Positions 22,892 to 34,458 are shown, counted from the stretch's first letter. The stretch: 48,894 nt of DNA from Cudoniella acicularis (GCA_013054445.1 JAAMPI010000238.1:1-48894), one strand, 5' to 3'. Notes: generated by a model not told the origin, from the letters alone. Made by a program: numbers and translations.

Positions 22892-23845
22892 ATAACGGAA
22901 AATACTTCTTCTTTTTATAACCTTAAGATCCCGCTTAACGAGATCACCTTTTCTAAAGAAGACGGCCTTTATAATATTTAGGAACCCCTTTCCGAACTTT
23001 ATTAGGGCACTTTAAATGACTAGGACGACCTTTTTGCTTTTTAGTGCCCCCTCTTACTATTAGATTAGATTTTCCCTTTAGATTTGTTCTCTCCGCTAGA
23101 TCATATCAACTATACTAAAAAGGAAGACACCCCTGATTTTCGTCACTTTTACTCTCTATAGGACGAGAGTACTTCTCTACCGACTCCTATAAACATCAAT
23201 CCGCTAGGTGGTACCCTAGAAGCCCTGGCCTTTATATATTAAGACAACGAGCCCGATTAATAGCTACTCTTTTCGAATAGCCTTAAGACGATTAGAGAAT
23301 TTAAGGAGAGTGATTCTACCTTAGCGGCGGACTATTTTAGCTATCTATTTAAGTTGTTAAAGACTTTTTTAAACAATGAGTAGCTACCCGAAGAGCCCTA
23401 GGGTATTCTTAAGGTTAAAGAGCGACCGAAAGACGCGAGGAAGAAAATCAAGACTACTAGGAAGAAAAGGTAGTAAATAAACAAGTAATACTTAAAGCTA
23501 TCTAATATCTATAGAATTTTACCTAGATTAAAAAGCTTAACTATTAAAGCCTAAAAGAGCCTAAACGAAGGACAATAAGCCTATAAACAAAATTTAAAGC
23601 TTATTAGAACAGTCTTACCCTTATCCCTTAAGAAGGCTACTATAAACTCGACCTGTTTCGTATATAAGGAATACTACGTAAAGTTTTATCTAGATCGTCT
23701 AAACGACAATAGAAGATATTTATATCTTATTAAAGAATATCGAGAGCGTAGATCAAGGGGGTATAAATCATATTAACTAATGTTTAGACATATAAAAGGA
23801 GCTTACGGGTAGAGTAAAGAGAGAGCTATTAAATTTATAGACTAA
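22892..23845 (+). pseudogene. Acidic-then-basic relic with former Cys-rich end
   Basis: A frame of about 318 codons begins at ATA 22892, a likely RIP product of ATG, and ends at TAA 23843. Residues 1-150 are acidic and hydrophobic, like an activation-type region. Residues 175-200 are a Lys/Arg cluster (KVKERPKDARKKIKTTRKKR, near 23413-23470) that looks like a nuclear localisation signal. From 23654 the frame has Cys and many Tyr codons spaced like a zinc-binding module (C-x2-Y-x2-Y/Y-x3-Y and beyond), which would be Cys before RIP. A DNA-binding regulator is plausible. The Cys spacing fits no family I can name. Confidence 0.55.
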
Positions 23846-24006
23846 AGATTTTAAGTTTTTATTAAGGCTTCTTCTTATATATACCTATTATTAATATTAC
23901 TATTATACTATTTTTACTATCTAAATAGAACTTTATTTTTCTTTTAAAATAAACCTAGTTTATAAATTATTATTACTAGTATCCTAAATTTAGAAAGCTA
24001 GTTATC

Positions 24007-25080
24007 TTATACTAAAAACTTAGTCTTTAAATAAACTAATTCCTAGTTAAACTTGTCTATAGACATAATAAAGTTGACCTTCGCCTCGGCGAGTCTTTTT
24101 TTAGTCTCTTTTAACTCCTTTATAGGGTCTATGCCTTTATTAATTGTTAGTGGCTTAGTAAGTGCTCGATATAAAGCGTATAGTAGTGCCTAAAGGGAAT
24201 CTTTATTAGGAAAAGCTATACTAGAATATAGGGCTTTATCCTTTTATTACTATAACCGAATTATCTAAGAAGGAGTTAGTTATTACTTACTATTCGAGAA
24301 TAGAAGGTTATAGTACCTTTATTAAAGAGTAACGGAGCTTCTTCTTTATTACTAGGGATTTAGACGTAACTATTTCTCTCTAGTACTATTATCGCCTTTA
24401 GCGGCTCCCTTTTATAAAGTCTCTTTACTTAGCCAAACACTACCTAGGCCTTTATAGAAGTACGTTATTTACCCCCGTTTAAGACTATATTTCGCTAATA
24501 ACTGACTTAGGAGCCCTAAAACCGTATAGCTAAAAAAGAAACTCGATATAGGTTATAGAGGCCTTTTTTTTATAGTTTTAGATTTACGTTCGAAACCTGG
24601 CTTTTATCTAATATATAGAAGTTATAAAGATTTTTCTAGACTTTTACGCTACTACTACTAAAGGTGTTAATATAGTTAGAAATAAAAGCGTTAAAGTTAT
24701 ATATTAGTTAATAAAAATAATAGAATTAGGACTAGTCTTTACTAAATAGTTTTAACTACCTATTCCCTTATATTGTCCTTATATATTTTATGCCTAACCT
24801 TATAAAGAACAGCCCTCTATTTATATATCTCTATATAATTACGTAGGAGGCGGAGGTCTATTACGGCTACTACTAATATTAGGTATTTAAATAAACGCTC
24901 TAGCGCTTGTTCTACCTATTGTTCCTTACTAAGCCTCTAGTATATAACTAAAAGCCTTCTCTTTAACCTCTTAAATAAGACCCGCGTTATAAATATCGAT
25001 ATTTATACTTATAGTGATTTAAAGTCTTTAACCTTTTTACTAAAATATAAAATAATACCTATTTTATATTATTACGCGAA
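24007..25080 (-). pseudogene. Minus-strand helical/coiled-coil relic
   Basis: On the minus strand, 25080-24720 gives a helical frame (VEQALERLFKYL type), and 24290-24007 another phase ending in a Lys/Glu coiled coil (PIKELKETKKRLAEAK) with stop at 24009-24007. Both have only TAA/TAG interruptions. The two parts are separated by a stretch with no clear frame, so an intron or indels are likely. The order fits one protein of roughly 300 residues. Family not recognised. Confidence 0.45.
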
Positions 25081-25200
25081 ATATATAATTTATAAATAAT
25101 ATTATAATAACTCGAATGTCGAGAATAGGGCTCTAATCTCGACTATTAAGACGATAGCTTATATAGTAGGAGTAAAGGTTATATTAACATCTTATAGGCA

Positions 25201-25327
25201 TCTTCTCTCCCGAACGCCGGTCGGCGCGGCTTCGACCGAAGACCTAGGCGAGCGTTGCCTGATTACGCCCGATTAGGTTGACTCCCTACTTCTAAGCCGC
25301 TTAGTTCCGGCTTTCTTTAGAACTTAA
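25201..25327. other. GC-rich patch with stem
   Basis: A GC-rich segment holding cggtcg and cgaccg as arms of a 9-base loop hairpin near 25219-25240. It keeps CpG, and lies just upstream of the 21-bp dyad array and the JmjC relic. It may be part of that gene's control region. Confidence 0.35.
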
Positions 25328-25406
25328 GCGTTATAGTAACGATGTTAAGCGTTATAGTAACGATATTAAGCGTTATAGTAACGATGTTTAGCGTTATAGT
25401 AACGTA
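25328..25406. repeat. 21-bp tandem array of small dyads
   Basis: Four units start at 25328, 25349, 25370 and 25391 with exact 21-bp spacing; the last is partial. Each holds cgttatagtaacg, an inverted repeat of cgtta / taacg around tag. The array lies 30-40 bp before the readable JmjC frame. Iterated dyads in front of a gene resemble a cluster of protein-binding sites; this role is inferred. Confidence 0.85.
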
Positions 25407-25429
25407 TACTAGCCCTTCTAGTTCAGTTG

Positions 25430-27600
25430 TCGGTAGGGCCAGACTAATAACTAAACTAGGGAAGGTATTATCTTCTCGCTACCTTATGCCTACGTACTTC
25501 TCGGGGTCGTCGTAAATTTTAGCTCGACTCTTATAGAGACATATTATAGTATTGTTTAGCTAGTCGTTAGTAAAATAGGTTACGACTATTACGAGCACGT
25601 AATAAATCTCGAGATTAAAGTACGGAACATACTATTATATTTCGTACTAGAATCTAGTAGTATAGCTAGGATTAGAAAGAATATTCTAAACTATATTATA
25701 TCTTAGTTTCTACGGTCGATGCTTATATATCTTAACGTCGAGTTAAACGATTATTATCTCGACGAATTACTAGGTTTAGAAAACACCTTACGTGTTATAA
25801 GAATAGATAATAGCTTAGATTCTTAACTACGTATTCGCGATAGCCTAAATCTAAACGCGGACGGGGAACCTAGGCAGACAGCCAGTACGCTTAAGGCTAT
25901 AAACGAGGCTATATAGAAGAAGCTAAGGGGCACGGCTAGAAGAGTCTAGCGTCACCGCTAAAAGCTTAAACAGCGGAAGCTACGTAAGTCTGTCTCTATC
26001 CCTATAGCGATAATAATATACTAATCTTAAGGATATAGCTTACTAGACTCGCTCTTCGAAATCACGAATAGCTATAGTAAGGCTAAAGCTTTATTAGATA
26101 TACTCCTAATCATCGATATTAATTCTTCCGATATTTAGTTAGTAGACCTTAGATAGACGTCTAAGCTGTCACGCGTGCTTCTAGTCGAGAGCTATATTAA
26201 TAGGCATATCCTAACTTATAAAGAACCTTATGATGTTATCGACAAGCTCTAACCGAAGGATAGAGCTAGCTTTAAGTATATACTTGCGGACTCTCTTTAA
26301 AAGGCGATAACCTCCTCCGCTATAAATATCCTAGTGCCTAGTAATCGTACGAGGATATACCTCCTAAACACTTTGCCTTACGAGATTATAAATCGAGAAG
26401 ACCTTAAACATATTATTATAAACATCGCTAATAATAGTTCCTACGTTAATTAGCACGTCGATATAGGGATAGCGGGCCTGTCCGGAACTGCTAAAGCCTA
26501 CGAGAAGACTTGGCTCTTCGTTAAGCTAACCTAATATAATTAGAAACAATTTCTAAACTAGTAGTAATCTACTACGCGCTCCTTTAACAAGCTTTTTATA
26601 GTATTAGAGAACGTCTTCGTATTCCGCTAGAAATCAATAGGGGTCGTATAGGTCTCTCTAGGCGCTATACACGCGACCTTTACTACTAGCCCTAGATTCT
26701 TTTATAAGAATAACTTCTAGATCTGGCCAAGTATTAATATAATAAGTATAGGTTTTATTACTGTCTTAAACGATAACTAGATCATAGATTAGGCGAGCGT
26801 AGCTGACAAATATATCGAGTATGTCTTAAATGTTATTCGTAACGGTAATCTAGAGCTATAGATGCTCGTATTGTCTTGGTTTTATAATAAGAGGATTCGT
26901 ATAACTACGTACTAGAGAAAATAGTTAAAGAAATTCGCCTCTCTTATAGACGCGTGAATAAGATGTTTTGTTTTATAGGGACGGATAAATAGGCTATATA
27001 ACTATATATTTATCTTCTATTCTATAAAAACAGTTAGGAAAAGACATATTAAGTAGTAGTTAGGTATATCTAGGTAGGGATTCTATAAAAAATTCTAGAC
27101 TTAGGTATTAAAGGATTTAGTGATCTAGGATTTAAACTAGGAGGATACGAAGGAAATATCGATATTAAGGGCAATTAAAGCTCCGGGAATACTTATCGCT
27201 TAGCTCTAGGAGCAGACGGAAATATAAAGGTTATAGGTTTTATTAGAGGCCTAGAGGATAATACGATAGAGCTATGTTTATCGCTATAGCTAGGATTTAG
27301 AGAAGGCAAGAGCGATATAGGAACAAGAGAGGGTTTAGAGGAGGGCGAATAAGCAGAAAGAGAGGTTACTACTAGACCTTCTAAATAAATTACTCCTGTT
27401 TATAATAGGTAGTTTAGGATATAGAAGTAGTATTAATATACTTGCTCGTACGAATCGTCGTCTCTATTGTTTATTCGACTCGTATTTATACTAATATTAT
27501 ATATACTTAGATAAGAATATCGGTAAAGCTATATAATTCTATTATATACTAATTTAATATAACTATATAGATCTAGAAGTATAACTATAATAAAAGTAAA
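25430..27600 (+). pseudogene. JmjC-domain (demethylase-like) relic
   Basis: One plus-strand frame can be followed for about 720 codons. JmjC proteins are Fe(II)/2-oxoglutarate oxygenases, many of them histone demethylases. The cupin core is visible: the HVD codons at 26454-26462 give the H-x-D iron pair, and the distal His at 26670, in GAIHATFTTSP, lies 72 residues on, a spacing like that of KDM2-type enzymes. Around them are GLSGT and a KTWLFVK strand, as in JmjC folds. An in-frame ATG lies at 25719, but the frame reads upstream to about 25430. The first 250 residues are helical; the region after the core (27100-27600) looks helical and charged. Interruptions are TAA/TAG, with a TGA near 26957. 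The three metal ligands survive although the gene is dead. Substrate unknown. Confidence 0.75.
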
Positions 27601-27839
27601 AGAGGATATTATACGTAAGAAAGAAGTTCTCGAATATTAATAAATTATACTTAATAATTTAGTAAGGATTAGAAGAGGAAGCGAATTTAATTTAGGAGGG
27701 GAGGGTGGCCAGGTAAGGGAGTTTATAGACAGAATAAGACTATAGCTAGTAAGTATAGTCTTATTAGGCTTAGGAATCTATTAATTAATATCTAATATAG
27801 TTAATATTTATATATTATACTTCTTCTAGTCTGTCTAGC

Positions 27840-28455
27840 AGGCTTTAGCTTATAGTATAGCCTAGGGAGTGCTTGTTTATACGTAAGACTTTTAATCGCC
27901 CCTCCTCTTCGCTAACCTCTATAGTTCTAAGAGATACTAAATTTCTTGCCTAATTATAACACGAATATCGAAACAAATCTATCGCTTTATAAGGAGCTTA
28001 AGTATTAATTTGCTCCTCTACCGGTCTACTCGAAGGATATATATAATACTATAGTTTAAAGTAATTTTTATTATCCTCCTTTTCTTTTACTAACCTTTAA
28101 GGTTCTAATAGCTTCTTATTTTATAAAGGTTTATAAGTAGCCTCGCGCCCGTTATCCTCCTCTTCTTTTACCGACCCCTTAGATTCTTATATCTTCTTGT
28201 CTTACGATAATGTCCGATTTGTTACGAGCACCTCGTTTGACCTTAGCTTATATTCCTTCTTGCTTCTCTTTACTAGCTCCGTGACCTTAGATCCTATTAT
28301 AGTATCTTCCTCCTAGTTCCGGCTATTATTGTTCAAGCCTACTTTCCGCCTTAAATATCTTATAGGGGCGTGGTGCCTTAGTCTCTTAGTTTCGTTAATA
28401 TCTCTATTATTAATAGTATCGAAGTCTCTTTTTATTTTAGTAGGATCGTCGGGTA
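27840..28455 (-). pseudogene. Highly charged minus-strand relic
   Basis: Read on the minus strand from 28455 to 27840, a frame of about 200 codons has few stops and is rich in Lys, Glu, Arg and Asn (VTELVKRSKKEYKLR type near 28280). No known domain is seen. It starts at the edge of the minisatellite 28440-28760, which may have disrupted its N-terminal part or promoter. It could be a distal part of the minus-strand protein at 29.9-31.65 kb. Confidence 0.45.
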
Positions 28456-28760
28456 TATAAGGAGGAGTCGAGTAAGGAGTCGTCGGGTGTATAAGAGAGT
28501 GTATAAGGAGTCGTCGAGTGTGAGGAGTCGTCGGGTGTGTAAGGAGTCGTCGAGTATATAAGGAGTCGTCGAGTNTAAGGAGCCGTCGAGTGTGTGAGGA
28601 GTCGTCGAGTGTGAGGAGCCGTCGGGTGTATAAGGAGTCGTCGAGTATAAGGAGTCGTCGGGTGTATAAGAGAGTGTATAAGGAGTTGTCGAGTGTATAA
28701 GGAGTTGTCGAGTGTGTAAAGAGCTGTCGAGTATATAAGGAGTCGTCGAATATAAAGAGT
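28440..28760. repeat. G-rich minisatellite
   Basis: About 15 imperfect copies of a unit built on aaggagtcgtcgagtgtat, of roughly 16-20 bp with some longer variants containing gagagtgtat. The array keeps many TpG (gtgt), unlike its surroundings, so it expanded after RIP or was too short to be a target. Purine and pyrimidine are skewed between strands. The base at 28575 is n, as expected for a hard-to-assemble array. Confidence 0.9.
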
Positions 28761-29880
28761 AGGCCGGGAAGCGTTTATAAAGCAGGCTATATATAGACTA
28801 GAGTAGTCGAGGATAAGGTATAAGATAAGGTATAGCGTTTAATTATAGCTGACTAGTCGCGAAATCTAGGAAAGCCGAAATCAGATACTTAGTAGACCTA
28901 TCCTAATAAACTTTATATAACTTTAATACCTGTTAAATAAATTAATTAATAACTATTTATATATATAATAGTATAAATATTTTATATAATTTGATATTCT
29001 ATAGTTATAAAAACGCTATTAAGATATATTTTAGTAGTATAGAAAAAAGAGAAGTTAAAAAAAACTAACTAGATATTAAATAAATTTAAACTATAGCTAA
29101 TTAATTAGTATATAAGACGAAATAAAGCTACTTTGCCTAAATAATACTAAAGAAGTAGTAGATCAAATAGACCTACTAGAAATACGGGAAAAGTGTTCTA
29201 TATTAAGGTGTTATTTTTTTTTTACTAGGTTGATAAGGGTCACGCTTCGGTCTATAGGGATTTTCGCTTCGTAGGGACGTCTCTTAGACTTTATAAGAAA
29301 GGCCTAGAACGTCAGTTTAATAGTTAGGATAATACTAGAATATAACCTTAAGGAGGTAACTAGGGTAGAGATTAAGAAGAAGGATAATAGAGGTTTAGGG
29401 GATAAAAGGGGGAGGACGAGGATAAAGGAGCCGATACTACCGAGGTAAGGGTAAGTAATAAAAAGGAGGACTAAGTCTAAGGTTACTATCCCGAAGTCTA
29501 TTAGAACCCGGGTATAGGCAAGGGTTGGCTATAGAATAAAGTAGACAGATATATAAATATAACGATAATTTATAGCTTTTTTTAAATAAATAATAATAAA
29601 TCGTAATATATAAAATTTAAATATAAGACTTAGAATAGATAAATTTACGAACAAGTTTTAAGAAGAGAGGATAATATTAAAATAACGAGTTAGTAAGATC
29701 TAATATAGTAAAATAAAGGAAATACTAAGGAAATAATAATAGAAATAAGATTTAAGATAATAAATTGTTAATAATAAGGTATAGAATACTCTTTTTTAAG
29801 ATTATAATATCTAATTTTATTAGCGAATAAATAAAATAGGGAGAAGATTTTAGTACTTTTAAAGCGAAGGAGAAAAATAA
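28761..29880. other. Spacer with basic, G-rich patch
   Basis: AT-rich DNA, then a G/A-rich patch at 29220-29540 that keeps a few TpG and CpA. A plus-strand Arg-rich reading is possible there but stops are frequent. No gene is supported. A T run of ten to eleven lies at 29211-29221. Confidence 0.35.
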
Positions 29881-31651
29881 ACAAATTTAGGTTTATTATA
29901 TCTTTAATATTAGGGCTTATATTATTTATAGTAACTCGGTATTTGTTTTTTCGAGGGCGGCAAACCGGTCTACTATTCTAGCTAAATCTAGAGGCGGGGT
30001 TATAGATAGAGTTAGCGAGCTGGCTACTATTCTAGGTAAGGTTAGCGAGCGGTTTACTATTAATACGGCTAATTTTAGATCTATTAACGGAGAGCGATCT
30101 GCCTTTTCTCTAGTACTATTTATAAAAGCCTCGTATTTTATTGCCTAGGCTTAGGCTATTATATAGATTACCCGGTCGCTAATAGCTTCTTTAGATCTTA
30201 TAAGTCGACGTACTGTCGTTCGCGTTTCCTAACTTATAACGTATAGACCCTCGATTAGCCACTTTATTTTAATTTATATAGTTTTATATCTTCTTTTAGG
30301 CTTACCCTCCTCCTTTACTCTTAAATCTTCTATAGGGTTAGTAATACTATTATCACTAAAAGCGACTCCCTAGATAGCGCGAAAGTAGCGTCGCGTATAG
30401 AGGAACCTTCTCCCCTACTTCTGCTTACCGATCCTATCCGCGTTAAACTCTTTAGTCGTACTCTTATCGAGTGGTTATACTAGATCATTAGACCTCTCTA
30501 TTCTATAAATTGCTAAATTTCGTAGGCCGTACTATACGATCACTTCTTTAGACATACTACTTAACTTCTAACTAACATTAACACCTTCTTGTCCGGGTAC
30601 TATTAAAACCTTATATAGAATAAAGAGATCCTCTTCGTCGTATTCCCTAACTTCTTTAAATTTAGGTAGTTCTAGCCTAGGGGATAGTATAATCCTAGGC
30701 TCTTCTTTAACTATAGGGTTTATAAAAAGATTCTAAGATTTAGGATATTGTTTTTATATATTTAACTTATTAATTTTTAATATAATATTAGAGAGAGAAG
30801 TTTTAATAATATTATAGAATATTTGATCTTTAAAATTTAAAGTCTCTCGGTCCTAACTAAATAATAGCTAGAATTCTTTACCTGTTTAGAAAAGACATAT
30901 ATACTTAGTATATTAGATATAGTCGTTTAATATATCCTTTTCTTCTTTTTTAGTAGAAGTATTATAACTCTTAATCTCCTTATTAATAAGATTTAATTAG
31001 GATATAGCTTCCTAGTCTTCTTCTTTATATATCGCGAGTCGTGATATTAATAGTATTGTCTTTATATATATTGCCTAATAAATCTCTTAGTCTTAGGGCT
31101 TAGTTTCCTCTTCTCCGGGATTATAGAACATATCCCTATTATTAAGATAACGCTAGGCTATAAGAACTATTAAATATATAGGTTACCTTAATATCCTTCG
31201 TTTCGAAAAAAGATATTTACTTACTATCGAGGGCCTTCTAGGCTTCTAGATATATATTATTATTAGGGTAGACCTCGATTATAGTCCTCTTAAACGCTAT
31301 AACTTGATCTTTATTCGAATCGAAATTCGCCGCGCCGATTATCTAGAACTAGTCCTAGTCTCTAAAGCCTAAGACCCTTTTAACTACTATTTCTTACTCT
31401 TACGAGTAAGGGACTTTACTATTTCCGATCGGGGGATTAGTTAGACCTTTAGGGGGGAGAGTGTCTAAGCCGTATATAGGAGGCGGATTAGCTATACCTT
31501 TAGGGAGTAGGGGACCTGCCCTATTTCTAGGAAAGGGATTAGCTAGATCTTTAGGGGGGAGAATACCCGAGCCGTTTATAGGAGGCGGGTTAGCTAGACC
31601 TTTAGGGGGTAGAGGACCTACGCTATCTCCGGGTAAAATACTAGTAGACAT
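29880..31651 (-). pseudogene. Minus-strand relic with Pro-rich 17-aa repeat N-terminus
   Basis: The start is a retained ATG at 31651. The first 80 codons are open and made of a 17-residue repeat of LPPKGLANPPP type. After the first stop at 31402-31400 the frame stays readable, changes phase near 31180, and continues as a charged helical region to about 29900, with PNNN, EEPRIILSPRLELPKF and a FAALEKTNTELL helix near the end. Interruptions are TAA/TAG. The total is about 570 codons. A Pro-rich disordered start followed by helical and coiled segments suggests a structural or gag-like protein, but no zinc knuckle or protease follows, so this is only a possibility. Confidence 0.55.
31447..31640. 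repeat. 51-bp tandem repeat (102-bp higher unit)
   Basis: The phrase ctttaggggggagaat recurs at 31447 and 31549 (102 bp), and each 102-bp block is made of two related 51-bp halves containing ggattagctag. Fifty-one bases equal 17 codons. The plus strand is open at 31461-31661 (Gly-rich) and the minus strand at 31400-31651 (Pro-rich). The minus reading continues into a longer readable frame, so it is the likelier coding strand. Confidence 0.85.
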
Positions 31652-31661
31652 TCTTAGATAA

Positions 31662-32260
31662 ATTAGTAGAAGTACTAAGTTTGTTTCTAATAAAAGGATC
31701 GGTTAAAAGGATTTTATAATAAAATCTTAATTAAAAATAAATTTAGCTTAATTAGATTATTCTCTTATTATATTTTTAAGGTAAAAAGACTTTATAAGAA
31801 ATAGAAATAATATTTATTTTGATTTTAAATATATATAAATTAAAATATATTTATTTTATTAATTTAGAAATTATATTTTATAATATATTAATAAATATAC
31901 TAATTGATTTTATAAAATAGTTTATTACTGTCTAAGGTGATTTTATTCTTAAATTAAGTCTATTTTACTTCTTAAAATACTAGAAATCTCTTTTAGACTA
32001 TGTTCTTAATTAATATATAAAGGTTAGAAGTCTTTATAGGCGAGGGTAATTACGATACCTTATTATATATTTTAAGAATTCTCTTAAACTCTAGGTCTAC
32101 TCTTACTTTAAACGAAAATTTTAATATAGTTTATCTTGATCTACTATATATCTTGTTTTTCTTTTAATATCTCCTGTCTTATATATCTACCTTAGGCTCG
32201 CCTGTTATCCTGATTCGGGGGATAGATTATACGCCTCTTAAAACAATATTTTAAATAGCT
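31662..32260. other. AT-rich spacer, possible promoter side of the minus relic
   Basis: Extremely AT-rich at 31740-31910. It lies upstream of the minus-strand ATG at 31651 and so should hold its control region, but no defined site is visible. Confidence 0.4.
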
Positions 32261-32262
32261 AA

Positions 32263-32605
32263 GTAAAGGTAATAATTCAGATCGAATCTAATACTTTTAA
32301 TATTAGTAGTATCGTCGAATTTACTAGTATTATAGCTATTACTATACCCCGGACCACGCCTACGCCGTTAAATCAATCTACTACTATAGACGCCTAGTAG
32401 TTGACCTAGCTAATCTCGGGGTCGAATCAGACCTTAGACCAAGTAAATAATACCGCGATTAAGATTACTACCTCTCTATCTTTAGCCCTCCCGGCTATAT
32501 CCTCCTTTATCTTCGACTATAGTATAGAGCCTCGAGTCTTATTAGTAATAACAAGTAATAGTAATATATTTACGAGTAGAAACCTATAATATCGCTTCGC
32601 CTTCT
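32263..32605 (+). pseudogene. Ser/Thr-rich short relic
   Basis: A plus-strand frame of about 110 codons has long open runs and is rich in Ser, Thr, Ile and Asn (SGSNQTLDQVNNTAIKITTS near 32418-32478). It looks like part of a secreted or low-complexity domain. Interruptions are TAG. No start or family is recognised. Confidence 0.4.
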
Positions 32606-32969
32606 TTAACCCTCTTTTGTTTATTTTAGTTAGAGTAGCGTAAATAGGAATAATTTAATATAGTTTAGTATAAGAATAAATAAATAATATAGCTAGATTA
32701 GAGTAGAAGAAATCAGTCAAAAAAATAGCTAGTATTAAGTTAAATTTCTAATATTTCTATAAGATATATTTTATATTTTATTTAATTTAAGTTTATCTAT
32801 ATACTCTTATATTTTAGGAATTTAAATTTATTAATATAAATTTATATTAAGATAAAGATTTATTAGTAACATAGAAGGCATTTTTATATAAAGAGTTATA
32901 TATTTTAAAATAAAACACTAGCTTTAATATAAATAACTATAATATAATTTGATTTTAAACTTCTAAGTC

Positions 32970-33340
32970 TCTTATACCTAAAATATCTATTCCTTTGCCT
33001 TTTAAACTATATAGATCCTCTTTGTTATTAGTAGAGGTTTAAATATCTTCTCTTATTATAAGATCTCCTAAATGTCTAGAATCAGTCACTAAAGCCGATA
33101 GATAGATTCGGCCTTCTCGGTGACTTGTTTAAAAGGCTACGTGTCTAGTACCTGCTTAGAGAAAGGGTTTTTAGCCTTGATATTTTTTCTAAGGCGAAGA
33201 GCTATACTATAGCCATAGAACATACTACGAGACTAGTTTAGGGTAATAAAGCGATGATTTCTTCTTTAAAGTATAATTTTCACGAGTTATAAGGATAGGT
33301 CGAGAGGTTAATCTAATAGTTAACAAGTTTCTTAGTCTAA
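32970..33340 (-). pseudogene. Short minus-strand relic
   Basis: Read from 33340 to 32970 on the minus strand, the frame gives about 120 codons with few stops and a segment SHREGRIYLSALVTDSRHLG near 33098-33040. RIP-type TAA/TAG interrupts it. The family is not recognised. It is on the same strand as the 31.65-kb relic, 1.3 kb upstream of its start. Confidence 0.45.
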
Positions 33341-33520
33341 AGCTCTCTTATAATATATTTAAAGTCAAGGCCCCTAAATTGTTTAAAATCATTTTAAAGA
33401 ATATCTTTAAATTAAATTTACTAAAATAATATATAATTTAGCCTTTTATTTCGTATCCTATTTAATATATGATTATTTTACGCGATAGAGGTAGTAATTA
33501 TTTAATCCGCGAGTTATATA

Positions 33521-33580
33521 AAGGATTCCTTATACTTACTTCTTAGCGTATCTAGACACGGCTTAACCAAACTACTAGGT
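33521..33580 (+). repeat. 60-bp direct repeat, copy 1
   Basis: This aligns end to end with 33665-33724: both begin aaggattc, hold tcttagcgtat and end aaccaaactactaggt. The copies lie 144 bp apart. Differences are mostly transitions. Confidence 0.75.
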
Positions 33581-33664
33581 TACCGTATACCTTGTCCCTA
33601 CGGAGACTATAATCGCGATACGTAGTAGTATAACATCGGAATAAAGGGCGCCGTATACTACGCG

Positions 33665-33724
33665 AAGGATTCTAGACGCTTATCTCTTAGCGTATTTCGA
33701 TATAGTATAACCAAACTACTAGGT
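33665..33724 (+). repeat. 60-bp direct repeat, copy 2
   Basis: Partner of 33521-33580. The identical 3' end (aaccaaactactaggt) is kept in both, which marks it as the most conserved part. Confidence 0.75.
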
Positions 33725-33900
33725 CCTTATTATATAGGTGACAATTCTAAGACAAGGGTTATAACTACGATATATAATCAATCTTTCTTATAGTATATAA
33801 TTTAAATAGATTACGGATCAAACACTTTACCTATATAAGAGGATAGTACTAATTATAAAGACATAACATATCGTAGCCTTATTAAGGATCTCTATCTACG

Positions 33901-34094
33901 GAGGTATAGCCTATAAAGAAAGTCATAGTACTAGTAAGAGTATACCCTTAAGCGCGTCACTTAATCCTAATCGGGTAGTCGGTATATATTGTTTTAATAT
34001 GTTATTATTAGGGCTATTACCTGATTAAGATTAAGTGACTCGTTTAAGGGTATACCCTTACTAGTACTATAACCTCCTTTATAGGCTATACCTC
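33901..34094. mobile_element. Foldback unit with 77-bp inverted repeats (MITE-like)
   Basis: The arms 33901-33977 and 34018-34094 are near-perfect reverse complements around a 40-base loop; the outer ends are gaggtatagcctata and tataggctatacctc. The unit is 194 bp with no coding capacity. Such long terminal inverted repeats fit a miniature transposable element or a foldback element. I cannot see clear target-site duplications. Arm differences are few, so the unit has a mild RIP load for this window or arm symmetry has been kept. Confidence 0.7.
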
Positions 34095-34458
34095 TATAAA
34101 GAAAAGATTTATATACTACCTATATCTTTTAACCGTTATATAAGTCGTTACTTATACGACAAATCATATTAGCTAGTATAGACGTCCTAAAGTAGTCCTA
34201 ATACTAATAACCTAATATATGCCTTCCGTTTTTCTCAAACTAATAATACGAAAACTAATTAGTACCCTTAGATAGACCTAGGTTATATATATTCCTTAGC
34301 TTACTATTCTATCAGGTTAGATAGGGGTGTTAGAAGACGTCTACGAGTTTATTCTATAGAGGACACAGGCTATATTTTGATTAGAGGTAAATATAAATAT
34401 AAATAAAGATTATAGTGATATATCCTTTTTAATTTATAAATATAAAATATAGATCTTA

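Noticed and set aside
28440..28760. CRISPR array
   Set aside because: The units are contiguous and variable with no unique spacers, and the context is eukaryotic.
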